Positions 21,995 through 29,510 of a stretch of DNA of 29,510 bases are shown one piece after another (the first letter of the stretch is position 1; every line of letters begins with the position of its first letter). Source of the DNA: an uncultured Ruminococcus sp. (GTDB taxonomy: Bacteria > Bacillota > Clostridia > Oscillospirales > Ruminococcaceae); NCBI RefSeq assembly GCF_934476685.1, contig NZ_CAKSNX010000016.1, positions 1 through 29,510 of the forward strand, read 5' to 3'. The notes beneath the pieces were generated by a model that was not told the DNA's origin, ran no database searches, and saw nothing but the letters and a program-made list of their open reading frames with translations. The translations under genes and the position numbers were made by a program.

Positions 21995-24088
21995 TCAGTA
22001 TTTGTCCTCATCGCTTTCTGTGTTGAACTCACTTGCGCTGTCGGAATATGTATCCTCCTCAGGGATATCCTCATCTTCTTCCTCTTCCATAGAATCATTA
22101 TAATAGTATCTGAATTTACCCTTCTTGCGGGCAGCAGCGTTGCTGTCATTGAGCTTGAATCTTGCAATCATATTTTTGAGTATGAGTGACTGGCTGGAAA
22201 GCTCTTCACTGGCTGACGCTGTTCCCACTGATGAAGATGTGTTTGCAGAAACAACGGCGGATATCTGGTCAAGACCTGTATTTATCTGACCGATAGCCTC
22301 TGTCTGCGCCTCGGTAGCGTCTGTTATGTTCTTAACAAGGCTCTGTATCTCATTTGAACCGTCAACGATTATCTGAAGTGAATCAGCAGTCTTTTCTGCG
22401 ATCTCAGTTCCCTTTGAAACTGCGGCAGATGCGTTTTCGATAAGTGCGGCAGTCTGTTTTGCAGCCTCGGCTGAACGTGATGCAAGACGTCTTACTTCGT
22501 CAGCTACCACGCCGAATCCCTTTGAACCCTCTCTTGCAGCCTCAACAGCAGCGTTAAGAGCGAGGATATTCGTCTGGAATGCGATCTCGTCGATCACCTT
22601 AATGATCTTTGAAATCTCATCGGAAGATGTATGGATAGCGTTTATTGCGCTGAGCATATTTTCCATATCGTCATTACATCTGCCGATAGCGGAAGTATTG
22701 TCCGTTACGATCTTGTAAGCGTTTCTTGCGTCGTCTGAGTTTTGCTGTACCTGCTTTGAAACATCGTTAAGTGTAACTGAAAGCTCTTCGATAGCAGATG
22801 CCTGCTGAGTTGAACCCTGTGATACCGACTGAGCAGAGTTTGAAACCTGAACTGCACCCGATGTAACCTGCTCAGCAGCAGAATTGATCGAAGCAAAAGT
22901 ATCGGAAAGTCCGTCAAGGATCTCGTTGAATGTGGAGTTTATCTGCTGGAAGTCACCCTTGAATGTACCCTCCATACGGTGGCAGAGATTACCCTCTGAG
23001 ATCTGTTTCAGTGAAATGGTTATCTGTGTGATATACTGTCTTAGGCAGACGATAGTTTCTTCCAGCGAGTTGGTAAGTACACCAAGTTCGTCCTTTGAGT
23101 ACCATACGTCAACAGGGTCTGAAAGGTTGCCCTGAGCAAGAAGTCTGATTCTCTTTGTTGCCGAAACGATAGGCTTTGAAAGGTGATTTGCGTAAAGTAT
23201 GGAGAGAAGTACGATAAGAGCAACGATGATAACACCGATTATGAGTATCTTCTCCATTGCGCTTGCAGTTGCGGAATCGAAGTCCTTGCTGTTGATTATC
23301 AGTATCAGTGTACTGTCGAAATATTCATTTGCAGAATAGCCGAGTATGTATTTCTGTCCCTTATACTTATAAGCGTAAGAGCCGTTTTCATCGGAGATAG
23401 CAGATTTCGTTGCCTCTGCAAGTTCGTTAAACGAATTATCGTCATTAGCTTTTTCAATAGCATTAAATCCGTTCTTGACCTGCTCATAGTCTTGATGAAG
23501 TATGATATTTCCTTCGCTGTCGATAAGATAGCCGTAGCCGTTTGTACCGAAAGAGTTTGTCTTGATTATATCGTTGAGTACGTCAGCGTTGATAGTAACA
23601 GCCGCTACAAAGCTTTTGCCATTGAGCTTACCTTTTTGCAGTATCGAGAAAAACACCTTATTCTTATACTGTTCAAGGCTAGTGATGTAAGGCTTGTCTG
23701 CAACTGTCTTTACTGTATTGTTGCTGATGATAGATGATATCTTCTTGTCATCGGCAAGCTCCAGCTGTCCGTCCTCAGAGAATGATGAAAGATATATCTT
23801 TTCATCAAGATCAGCTGAGAAATTCGAGCGTATGGTGTGCAGAAGTTCATCGTAGGTGATGTTATCATTGCTTGCCATATTTACATAGTCGGAGAAATTT
23901 GTTGCATACTGGCTCACCGTTGAGTTAAAGCTGTTTGAAGCCTGCACCGCCAGCGGTTCGACCGCACTGGAAAGCGCACCCATAGTAGATTCATTTATTG
24001 ACTGTATAGACACGATGCTCAGTACCACCGTGACCGCAACTGCTACTGCCAGCATAGTCAGCATTAGTTTTGAACGCAAGGTTTTCAT
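21995..24088 (-). CDS. Methyl-accepting chemotaxis protein with a Cache-type sensor
   Basis: A 697-residue membrane receptor. TM1 is at about 8-28; a periplasmic-side sensor of about 245 residues with a Cache pattern (NSFGTNGYGYLIDSEGNIIL) follows; TM2 is at about 280-300 (ILIIGVIIVALIVLLSILYA). HAMP is at about 300-355. The cytoplasmic hairpin includes the conserved tip IIKVIDEIAFQTNILALNAA and VEAAREGSKGFGVVADEVRR. The tail is unusually acidic (MEEEEDEDIPEEDTYSDSAS) and lacks the NWETF-type CheR/CheB tether. Cache receptors commonly bind small organic ligands such as amino acids or carboxylates. No other chemotaxis genes are in the window, so it is an orphan receptor. Confidence 0.93.
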   Translation of the reverse strand: MKTLRSKLMLTMLAVAVAVTVVLSIVSIQSINESTMGALSSAVEPLAVQASNSFNSTVSQYATNFSDYVNMASNDNITYDELLHTIRSNFSADLDEKIYLSSFSEDGQLELADDKKISSIISNNTVKTVADKPYITSLEQYKNKVFFSILQKGKLNGKSFVAAVTINADVLNDIIKTNSFGTNGYGYLIDSEGNIILHQDYEQVKNGFNAIEKANDDNSFNELAEATKSAISDENGSYAYKYKGQKYILGYSANEYFDSTLILIINSKDFDSATASAMEKILIIGVIIVALIVLLSILYANHLSKPIVSATKRIRLLAQGNLSDPVDVWYSKDELGVLTNSLEETIVCLRQYITQITISLKQISEGNLCHRMEGTFKGDFQQINSTFNEILDGLSDTFASINSAAEQVTSGAVQVSNSAQSVSQGSTQQASAIEELSVTLNDVSKQVQQNSDDARNAYKIVTDNTSAIGRCNDDMENMLSAINAIHTSSDEISKIIKVIDEIAFQTNILALNAAVEAAREGSKGFGVVADEVRRLASRSAEAAKQTAALIENASAAVSKGTEIAEKTADSLQIIVDGSNEIQSLVKNITDATEAQTEAIGQINTGLDQISAVVSANTSSSVGTASASEELSSQSLILKNMIARFKLNDSNAAARKKGKFRYYYNDSMEEEEDEDIPEEDTYSDSASEFNTESDEDKY

Positions 24089-24287
24089 ATGTTCAGCCCC
24101 CGTATAAAATATAGTAATTTATTGAAAAAACAAAAAAATATTATGTTTACTGTATAAAAGTATATCACATTTGCACAATAATTTCAAGCATACAGGCTTA
24201 TATTTTTTGAATTTTTTCTTAAAAGCGGGCATAAAATTTTAGTAAAAAGAAATGGTCACAAGTGACCGCAGGGGGAAAGGTAAGATC

Positions 24288-25154
24288 ATGTATTTTTCAA
24301 TGAGATTAAGACCAAGAGCTTTACTGTGCATTCTTGCAGCGGTGGCGGCAGGGATATTTTTCAGCTTTGCTGCTGCGGCGAGCGGCGGTGAAAAGCAGGA
24401 GGGGATATTTGTACCTATAATAATGTATCACAGCATTTTAAAGGACGAGGCAATGACAGGGCAGTATGTAGTAACACCTGTGGAGCTTGAAAAGGATATG
24501 ATATATCTGAAAGAAAATGGGTACACAGCCGTCTTTGTCAACGATCTTATAAGGTATGTGAACTCAGACGGCAAGCTGCCCGAAAAGCCTGTTGTGCTGA
24601 CCTTTGATAACGGAACTTACAATAATTATACATATCTTTATCCGCTGCTGAAAAAGTATGATATGAAAGCCGTGATATCCGTGGTGGGTTCGTACACGCT
24701 AAATGCGTCCGAATGCGGTGATAAGCCTAACCCTGCATATTCCTATCTGCGGTGGGAGGATATAAATGAGATGCGTGACAGCAAAATGGTGGAATTTTGC
24801 AGCCACACCTATGATATGCATGGACTGGGACAGCGCACAGGCATAAAGCGTATGGACGGTGAAAGCTATGAAGATTACAGGGGCGTATTTATGAATGATA
24901 TTTTCAAGCTCCAGCAGCTGCTTGAAGAAAACTGCGGTTTTCGTCCCAATGTATTCACATATCCCTTTGGTGCGTCGGGAGAAAGTGCAAGGCGGCTTGT
25001 GAAGAACTGCGGATTTGAGGCGAGCATGGGTGTGGAGGAAAAGCCTAATTATATTGTAAAAGGTGATGAAAGCTGTCTTTACGATCTTCACAGATACAAC
25101 CGTTCTGGACTTGAAAATTCAGAGGATTTTATGAAAAAAGCGCTGGCTGAATAA
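24288..25154 (+). CDS. Polysaccharide-deacetylase-like (NodB-fold) secreted or membrane-anchored protein
   Basis: A 288-residue protein. The frame opens at 24252, but AGGGGGAAAGG just before 24288 favours that ATG. An N-terminal hydrophobic segment (about 10-31) is a signal peptide or anchor. The NodB core has FVPIIMYHSILKDEAMTGQY, motif 1 VVLTFDNG (105-109), a motif 2-like FCSHTYDMHG with His173 and His178, and motif 3-like FTYPFGASGE. Motif 1 normally reads TFDDG; here the metal-binding second Asp is Asn108, while the first, catalytic Asp107 is kept. Typical members deacetylate peptidoglycan or chitin-like glycans. Activity may be altered or use a different metal ligand. Confidence 0.85.
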   Translation: MYFSMRLRPRALLCILAAVAAGIFFSFAAAASGGEKQEGIFVPIIMYHSILKDEAMTGQYVVTPVELEKDMIYLKENGYTAVFVNDLIRYVNSDGKLPEKPVVLTFDNGTYNNYTYLYPLLKKYDMKAVISVVGSYTLNASECGDKPNPAYSYLRWEDINEMRDSKMVEFCSHTYDMHGLGQRTGIKRMDGESYEDYRGVFMNDIFKLQQLLEENCGFRPNVFTYPFGASGESARRLVKNCGFEASMGVEEKPNYIVKGDESCLYDLHRYNRSGLENSEDFMKKALAE

Positions 25155-25186
25155 AAAGCATTTAAGAATATTATAAGAAATTACTG

Positions 25187-25215
25187 TTGACCTTTTCCGA
25201 CAAATAGGCTATAAT
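25187..25215 (+). promoter_or_regulatory. Promoter of the cohesin-like protein gene
   Basis: TTGACC (25187-25192), 17-base spacer, TATAAT (25210-25215). It leads to the ribosome binding site GAAAGGA before 25268. Confidence 0.75.
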
Positions 25216-25267
25216 GTTAGCTAAAGCAATGTTTCAGACATTTGATGTTTATTGAAAGGATAAGAAA

Positions 25268-26296
25268 ATGAAAAGATCGGCAATAATTTTCAATTCGGTT
25301 ATAATATTTTTACTGACTATTTTTACGGCTGCTTTTTCGTCCCTATCGGCATTCGCAGCGTCAGAGGCTTCTTTTTCCGGAATAACGGCAGTCAAGGCAG
25401 GGGAGAACTTTGACATAACGCTGACTTTTTATTCCACAGACGAGATAAGCCATGTTACAACTGGTGTGTTTTACGATTCCGATGTAATAGAATTTGTTTC
25501 GGGCGGCGGAGCGTCGGGTTCGGGCGGACGCATCACACTTGACAGCTCGCCGAACGGTGACAGTTCGGAGGTCACGGTCGATCTGACTTTCAAGGGAGTT
25601 TCGGACGGCACAGCGAACATACATCTTGAAAACTGTTCTATTTATTCGGCAAATGCTGCGGTAATCGGTTCACCGTCGGCATACATAAATGTTACAGTTT
25701 CTGGCAGTACACAGGCTGACGATACTGACTCTGAGCCGCAGAAAGATGAAACTCAGACAGAAACACAGCAGGCTGAAACAACAGCACCTGAAGTTGATGA
25801 AAACGGGGTACCGACTCAGGGTGTACTGACTTCACTCACAGTAGACCACGGTAAGCTTACACCTGATTTTGCGTACAATGTATATGACTACACAGTTAAT
25901 GTTGGATATGAGGTAGACAACGTTGAGATAGACGGAGTTACGGCGGCATTAAGTGATTACATATGGTACGAGGGAGTAAGTCAATGTCAGGTAGGGGAGA
26001 ACATAAGGCGTATAACAGTAACAGGCGAAAACGGAGTATCAACCACATACACTATTAAAATAATAAGGGCGGCGGAAGGTGAAACGGTACAGGAAGATGA
26101 TGCGGCGGCAGAAGTTGTGACGAAGAACGCCGGCACATCGTCAGCTAGCGCTGATTCAGTATCGAGGACAGACGCAATGGAAAAATACAGGAAGATACTC
26201 AATCCTGCGCTTGCCATTGCACTTGTAGTACTTTTACTAGCTTTATTTGTAATAATAGTATGGGCAAGAGGCAAATTCAAAGAATACAAGTCCTAA
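25268..26296 (+). CDS. Membrane-anchored surface protein with cohesin-like and cadherin-like beta-sandwich domains
   Basis: A 342-residue protein. A signal peptide (about 1-30, ending SLSAFAA) is followed by a cohesin-like beta-sandwich (about 33-150) with SFSGITAVKAGENFDITLTF and a GVFYDSDVIEFVSGG core. An acidic Thr/Gln-rich linker (about 152-178) comes next. A cadherin-like beta-sandwich (PF12733 type, about 185-270) contains LTSLTVDHGKLTPDFAYNVY and ENGVSTTYTIKII. A second linker and a C-terminal helix (about 314-334) with basic tail anchor it to the membrane. The cohesin-like fold suggests protein-protein binding at the cell surface, but a true dockerin partner cannot be inferred, because cohesin-like folds also occur in non-cellulosomal proteins. 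Confidence 0.85.
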   Translation: MKRSAIIFNSVIIFLLTIFTAAFSSLSAFAASEASFSGITAVKAGENFDITLTFYSTDEISHVTTGVFYDSDVIEFVSGGGASGSGGRITLDSSPNGDSSEVTVDLTFKGVSDGTANIHLENCSIYSANAAVIGSPSAYINVTVSGSTQADDTDSEPQKDETQTETQQAETTAPEVDENGVPTQGVLTSLTVDHGKLTPDFAYNVYDYTVNVGYEVDNVEIDGVTAALSDYIWYEGVSQCQVGENIRRITVTGENGVSTTYTIKIIRAAEGETVQEDDAAAEVVTKNAGTSSASADSVSRTDAMEKYRKILNPALAIALVVLLLALFVIIVWARGKFKEYKS

Positions 26297-26298
26297 GG

Positions 26299-26490
26299 CC
26301 GGACGGGCCGGTTCGGGACGCTCGGCAAGCTCGCTGTCGGCGGTCGGGGCTTTTCATTTTGCGCTCGGAAGAGTCCTCACCGGACGGGGTAATACGCTAC
26401 GCTCGGTCCTCACCGGACGGGGAAATACGCTACGCTTGTAAACTCGCTGTCTGCTGTACGGACTTCTTATTTAGTTCTCGGAAGAAACTG
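26299..26490. repeat. GC-rich degenerate tandem repeats
   Basis: A 33-base unit beginning GTCCTCACCGGACGGGG occurs head-to-tail at 26373-26405 and 26406-26438 with few differences. Around it two diverged copies of a longer block, each starting CCGGACGGG and ending CTCGGAAGA, can be recognised (about 26299-26372 and 26412-26485), sharing an ACTCGCTGTC or GCTCGCTGTC core. The GC content contrasts sharply with the flanks. Open frames through it translate to repetitive peptide and are not credible genes. Confidence 0.75.
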
Positions 26491-26562
26491 AGATATGGCT
26501 TTTACTGAAAACGAATTTTGATAAGGTCTTGTATTGACTTTTCAAAGTGCATTGTTTCGGTA

Positions 26563-26582
26563 GGGGCGACCTGTGGTCGCCT
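26563..26582. repeat. GGCGACC-TGT-GGTCGCC palindromic intergenic repeat
   Basis: A 7-bp perfect GC stem with a three-base loop, preceded by GTAGG. From memory, GTAGGGGCGACC...GGTCGCC hairpins recur in intergenic regions of many Clostridia; no second copy occurs in this window. Confidence 0.5.
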
Positions 26583-26643
26583 GAATACACTAATACCGAT
26601 TGTTTGTTGTGAATATTTGGTACTATTTCATAAGAATAAAATT

Positions 26644-26743
26644 AATGTGCCACTTATGTTCCTCAATTATTAAAACCTATATATAGAATAAATTTCTTAC
26701 TCATATAGGACTTTTATACATTGAGGTACATAGGTGACACATT
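26644..26743. mobile_element. 100-base imperfect palindrome, possible MITE or IS remnant
   Basis: A 24-base left arm (26644-26667) matches the reverse complement of 26720-26743 at 21 of 24 positions. Pairing continues inward with bulges (TTAAAACCTATAT against ATATAGGACTTTTA), leaving a loop of about 20 bases. The ends contain TGTCACCTATGTACCT-like sequence, reminiscent of IS21-type terminal repeats. T-rich sequence follows the right arm, so a large terminator is an alternative. No target-site duplication is evident. Confidence 0.55.
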
Positions 26744-26785
26744 TTTTCTTTTGGTGTATTTTAGTTTATTATAAAACGGCTACGA

Positions 26786-27406
26786 TCACTTATTCTCAGT
26801 ATCACTCAGCCTGCTGTATCGGAAGTCGCAGTATGGTGCGCCTTCTGCGATCGTTCCTGTTCTCACTAATTTCATGTTCATAATATCTGCAAGCACATAG
26901 TCCATACGGCACAAATATGCTGCAAGTTCAGGACAACCCTCATCATTGCACAGCTTGCAAGCACCACATTCGTGATAGTCATATCCAAGATCATATTCAT
27001 CATTTCCTGGCAGGATATCGACTACCCAATCATTTTCATACTTGTGTTTATGACTGTCCTCAGACCATTGCAGGCGGCCAGCCATTTTCTTAGGATCTAA
27101 GTAACTATCCACGTCCCCGATAACCTTGTGAAACAGCTTGGACGCACATAGTCCGTCACGGAATATCTCATAATTTTCCTCTGCCGATTTTCCTGTGCCA
27201 CGATTCATAGCAATAAAATAGCTTGCCATAATGTACGAACTCAGAAGTCTGGATTTGCCGATATCTTTTGCCCTGCCGATGATCTTCTTATGCTCTTCAT
27301 TGATTTTTTCGGCTATATCCTTTGAAAATCCTCTTTTCTTCAATTCCGCTTTTACCGCACTGTGATAAAAATTATATATCATTTTTACACCGATAGTATT
27401 CTTCAT
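26786..27406 (-). CDS. L-2-amino-thiazoline-4-carboxylic acid hydrolase-family protein
   Basis: A 206-residue protein with AAGGAGGG just before the ATG. The C-terminal half has the family's Cys-rich core YDYHECGACKLCNDEGCPEL followed by AAYLCRMDYVLADIM and RTGTIAEGAPYCDFRY. The N-terminal helical part (YHSAVKAELKKRGFSKDIAE) fits the same Pfam family, ATC_hydrolase. The characterised Pseudomonas member opens the thiazoline ring in D,L-ATC conversion to L-cysteine. Most clostridial members are uncharacterised and often annotated from this domain alone, so the actual substrate is uncertain. No cysteine-pathway genes adjoin it. Confidence 0.8.
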   Translation of the reverse strand: MKNTIGVKMIYNFYHSAVKAELKKRGFSKDIAEKINEEHKKIIGRAKDIGKSRLLSSYIMASYFIAMNRGTGKSAEENYEIFRDGLCASKLFHKVIGDVDSYLDPKKMAGRLQWSEDSHKHKYENDWVVDILPGNDEYDLGYDYHECGACKLCNDEGCPELAAYLCRMDYVLADIMNMKLVRTGTIAEGAPYCDFRYSRLSDTENK

Positions 27407-27482
27407 ACTTTCCCTCCTTGGTAAATTCTGATTTGTCTAACAGTTTAATTTTATATGCTTGTTTTATTTGACTAACCAATAT

Positions 27483-28010
27483 TTATTTTTTTACAATATA
27501 CTTGTTTATCGCAACTGCTTTACCTTTAGCGGGTATGTATTCTTCCTCGGTTTCAAGAAATACACCGCCGCATTTTTGAATGACCTTGATAGACGCAATA
27601 TTTTCGGACATAGCGTCGATTCTGATCTTAGAATAGCCTTTGGAGAACAGATAGTCTATTACGCATTTACAGGCTTCTGTCATATAGCCGTTGCCCCAGT
27701 ATTCCTGTGCCAGATTGTATCCTATTACGGGAGTTCCATTTACACCGCCTATATAACCAACTACATCTATCCCGCCGATCAGCTTATTGTTTGCTTTAAG
27801 CACGATCGCAAAATTAAGCCGTTCAGGCTTTTCATACTCGGCTGACCATATGCTTAGTAACTGCGCTGTTTCTTCTGCATTTTTATGTGCGTTCCAAGTG
27901 ACATACCGTGCGACAACCGGGTCGCTTGTCCAGCCGTCAAACATATCTTGTGCATCTTCTACTTCAAACGGTCTTAAGATAAGTCTTTCTGTTTCTAAAG
28001 TTAATTTCAT
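27483..28010 (-). CDS. GNAT N-acetyltransferase, RimJ/RimL type
   Basis: A 175-residue protein. The frame is open up to 28067, but GAGGTGAAC just before 28010 gives the family-typical start MKLTLETERLILRPFEVEDA. It continues with a strand 4 region VGYIGGVNGTPVIGYNLAQE, the acetyl-CoA site YWGNGYMTEACKCVIDYLF and a C-terminal IRIDAMSENIASIKVIQKCG. The RimJ/RimL-like subgroup acetylates N-terminal amines, small molecules or antibiotics; the substrate is not evident. The gene is divergent from the APH-fold kinase, with both promoters between them. Confidence 0.9.
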   Translation of the reverse strand: MKLTLETERLILRPFEVEDAQDMFDGWTSDPVVARYVTWNAHKNAEETAQLLSIWSAEYEKPERLNFAIVLKANNKLIGGIDVVGYIGGVNGTPVIGYNLAQEYWGNGYMTEACKCVIDYLFSKGYSKIRIDAMSENIASIKVIQKCGGVFLETEEEYIPAKGKAVAINKYIVKK

Positions 28011-28057
28011 ATCGTTCACCTCAAATCCCGATCTGTGATCCATTCCATACGTTAAAA

Positions 28058-28086
28058 AGTATATCATAGATTTATTCTCCTGTCAA
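28058..28086 (-). promoter_or_regulatory. Promoter of the GNAT gene
   Basis: On the minus strand TTGACA (28081-28086), 17-base spacer, TATACT (28058-28063), upstream of the chosen ATG at 28010. It lies inside the longer open frame, supporting the shorter start. Confidence 0.7.
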
Positions 28087-28111
28087 TTTTGTATGACTTT
28101 TTATGTTATAG

Positions 28112-28140
28112 TTGACTTGTTTAGGCTTGTATAGTATAAT
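28112..28140 (+). promoter_or_regulatory. Promoter of the APH-fold kinase gene
   Basis: TTGACT (28112-28117), 17-base spacer, TATAAT (28135-28140), about 30 bases before the ATG at 28173. Confidence 0.75.
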
Positions 28141-28172
28141 AATTCAAAATATGAGAAATATGGGGGACCTTT

Positions 28173-29213
28173 ATGACAGATACAAAATCAGAATACGAAG
28201 AGTTATCAGATATATTTCAAATTTTTCTCAATGATAAGCCTGTAAATTATGAAGTAATAAACACAAGCCGTGGAGATAGCGATTTCAGAGAAACCGTTAT
28301 TGCAAAATTGAAAGACAATAAAAAAATCGTCATAAAGCTTTCGGACAACGATTTCACATTTTCTGATAAAATACACGCTTGGAGTAAATGTGCAGACGAA
28401 TACCGAAAGCTCGGTTATTATTGTCCTAGAATACTTTGCTCAAAAGACGGAAGTTTTACAATAGTCAAATACAAAGGTCATAACTGTGTTGTTTATGCAG
28501 AGGAATATACAAAATTCAATACCGTTGAGAGTCGGATAAATGATACAGAGTGTGATACAAAGCTGAGAGCGCAATATATGAAGTCTGCATTTATAATGAC
28601 AGCAAAGATCGCTGCTAAAGAGCTTGATTTCACAGAATATCCCTCAGCTTATTGCCTTTTTGACAGATTTTGTCCAAGTGATGTTGTTGACGAGGTTTTG
28701 GAAAATGCATTGGAATGGAAAAAATATGCTGAAACACTGCCTGATGTATTTCAGGAACAAGTCCAAAGGATCTGGATACGATGGAACGATAATCGAAAAT
28801 CATTAGAGCAGATATATCACGATCTGCCTTCCTCAGTTTTTCAGGCTGACCTTAATCCCTCAAATCTGCTGATAGATAACAGTGGGAACTTTGTCGGCAT
28901 AATAGATTTCAATTTATGCGGTAAGGACGTTTTCTTAAATTATATGCTAAGAGAAATATGCTGGTATGAAGTCAGCGAGGAAGAACTGGATTATATACTT
29001 GATATACTGAAAATAGTCAGTGAATATTATGTCTTTTCCGACCTTGAGAAACGAGCAGTGCCGCTATTGTACAGGTGTATCAAGCCGCTTTGGTATTCCA
29101 AGGTAGAGGAACTGAAAAATGCTGCCGATGATGTCAAAGCGATACGATCCTGTTTGGACGAAACAGAATATATGCAGACAAGAGTGATAGACTTTGAGAA
29201 ATATATGAACTGA
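28173..29213 (+). CDS. Aminoglycoside-phosphotransferase-fold kinase
   Basis: A 346-residue protein with GGGGGA upstream. The N-lobe has FRETVIAKLKDNKKIVIKLS, with the ATP-site Lys in VIKLS. The C-lobe catalytic loop is VFQADLNPSNLLID and the metal-binding Asp is in FVGIIDFNLCG. The classical HGD start of the catalytic loop is QAD, with the catalytic Asp and metal-binding Asn kept; this variant is common in Firmicute APH-like proteins. The family phosphorylates aminoglycosides, choline, homoserine and related small molecules; nothing here fixes the substrate, and calling it a resistance gene would be unsafe. Confidence 0.85.
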   Translation: MTDTKSEYEELSDIFQIFLNDKPVNYEVINTSRGDSDFRETVIAKLKDNKKIVIKLSDNDFTFSDKIHAWSKCADEYRKLGYYCPRILCSKDGSFTIVKYKGHNCVVYAEEYTKFNTVESRINDTECDTKLRAQYMKSAFIMTAKIAAKELDFTEYPSAYCLFDRFCPSDVVDEVLENALEWKKYAETLPDVFQEQVQRIWIRWNDNRKSLEQIYHDLPSSVFQADLNPSNLLIDNSGNFVGIIDFNLCGKDVFLNYMLREICWYEVSEEELDYILDILKIVSEYYVFSDLEKRAVPLLYRCIKPLWYSKVEELKNAADDVKAIRSCLDETEYMQTRVIDFEKYMN

Positions 29214-29255
29214 GTATGGGCGGATAATGTGTCTGATTTATATATATTTAAGCAC

Positions 29256-29279
29256 AAAAAAAGCCCGCAGATGCGAGCC
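29256..29279 (-). terminator. Terminator of tRNA-Arg
   Basis: On the minus strand, GGCTCGCA pairs with TGCGGGCT (two G-T pairs), followed by seven Ts. It lies about 10 bases beyond the tRNA 3' end. Confidence 0.8.
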
Positions 29280-29289
29280 TTTAACGATA

Positions 29290-29366
29290 TGGCGTCCCAG
29301 AGAGGATTTGAACCTCCGACCCCACGCTTAGGAGGCGTGTGCTCTATCCAGCTGAGCTACTGAGAC
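29290..29366 (-). tRNA. tRNA-Arg (anticodon CCU)
   Basis: On the minus strand it begins GTCTCAG TA GCTC AGCTGGAT AGAGC and has an anticodon arm CACGC-CTCCTAA-GCGTG (anticodon CCT). The T-arm is CGGAGGTTCAAATCCTCTC and the acceptor closes with CTGGGAC, discriminator G and an encoded CCA. It reads AGG codons. All arms pair, so it looks functional. tRNA-Arg genes are frequent integration sites, but no repeat of its 3' end was noticed elsewhere in the window. Confidence 0.95.
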
Positions 29367-29381
29367 ATTATCAACTTATTT

Positions 29382-29410
29382 ATTATATCACAGTCGAGAA
29401 AAAAATGCAA
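29382..29410 (-). promoter_or_regulatory. Promoter of tRNA-Arg
   Basis: On the minus strand TTGCAT (29405-29410), 17-base spacer, TATAAT (29382-29387), 16 bases upstream of the mature tRNA 5' end. Confidence 0.7.
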
Positions 29411-29479
29411 TACTTTTTATAAATTTTTCACTTAAGGGCAAGTTGTAAAATAAAATGACACAAAAAAGAAGACTCAAAG

Positions 29480-29510
29480 AGAAACTCATGGTATAATGTA
29501 AGTGACTAAA
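29480..29510 (+). promoter_or_regulatory. Possible promoter of a gene beyond the right edge
   Basis: A TATAAT lies in ATGGTATAATGTAAG near 29493. The -35 region is poor. The rightward gene, if any, is outside the window. Confidence 0.3.

Noticed and set aside
21438..22103. 221-codon plus-strand open frame
   Set aside because: Antisense to pfkA and the chemoreceptor 3' end; low-complexity Ser run comes from the chemoreceptor's acidic tail.
23183..23737. 184-codon plus-strand open frame
   Set aside because: Lies wholly antisense within the chemoreceptor gene and has Cys/Tyr-rich shadow composition.
26260..26508. 82-codon open frame through the GC-rich repeats
   Set aside because: Translates the DNA repeats (SSPDGVIRYA twice) and overlaps the cohesin-like gene; no start signal.
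28150..28175. Possible third copy of the inverted repeat near GGGGGACCTTTATGAC
   Set aside because: Only a short match around a ribosome binding site and ATG; the rest of the 56-bp sequence is absent.

Overview
The window reads as a chromosomal stretch of a low-to-middle GC anaerobic Firmicute of the class Clostridia, most likely Ruminococcus or a close Oscillospiraceae relative. The clues are a DnaD/DnaI-type primosome pair, a Bce-type two-component/ABC resistance module, a secreted BspA-like leucine-rich-repeat protein, a membrane-anchored protein with a cohesin-like fold, and consensus sigma-A promoters (TTGACA-N17-TATAAT) throughout. This placement is inference from gene content; no marker gene is present.

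Layout. (1) Positions 1-985 look like mobile-element debris: the last codons and right end of an apparent IS3-family element, the acidic tail of an interrupted gene, a gamma-glutamylcyclotransferase-like gene and a small acidic protein. (2) Positions 1067-9809 form a visibly A+T-rich accessory island. It holds a dGTPase (dgt) behind a perfect consensus promoter and then a tyrosine recombinase. Next comes a 1.8 kb segment bounded by 56-bp perfect inverted repeats (3885-3940 and 5621-5676). After it lie an apparent type II Thoeris operon (thsA, thsB and a third TIR-like gene), a TIR/deoxyribosyltransferase-like fusion, and a stand-alone paralogue of that fusion's second domain. (3) Positions 9991-15095 hold a Dabb-domain protein and a BceRS/BceAB-like module whose ABC operon has a direct-repeat operator. 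(4) Positions 15105-17042 encode a secreted LRR_5 protein with a 69-bp tandem array. (5) Positions 17319-20727 hold a DnaD-like gene, a DnaC/DnaI-like gene and a membrane-tethered lipase-like hydrolase. (6) On the minus strand are a chemoreceptor and phosphofructokinase. (7) Next are a polysaccharide-deacetylase-like protein and the cohesin-like protein. (8) A repeat-rich intergenic region follows, then an ATC-hydrolase-family protein, a GNAT acetyltransferase, an APH-fold kinase and tRNA-Arg(CCU).

The most notable object is the recombinase plus invertible cassette. A good promoter (TTGATT-N17-TATAAT, 3842-3870) lies just outside the left repeat and points inward. Each repeat carries the leader, the Shine-Dalgarno sequence, the ATG and the first codons of one of two convergent genes: a GNAT-like protein with two C-terminal membrane helices, and a SAM-dependent methyltransferase. 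Inversion would keep both reading frames intact and exchange which one sits behind the promoter, giving mutually exclusive expression. It lies directly beside a TIR-rich, NAD-signalling defence cluster, which suggests a phase-variable component of anti-phage immunity. The architecture is read directly from the sequence; switching and a defence role are inferences.
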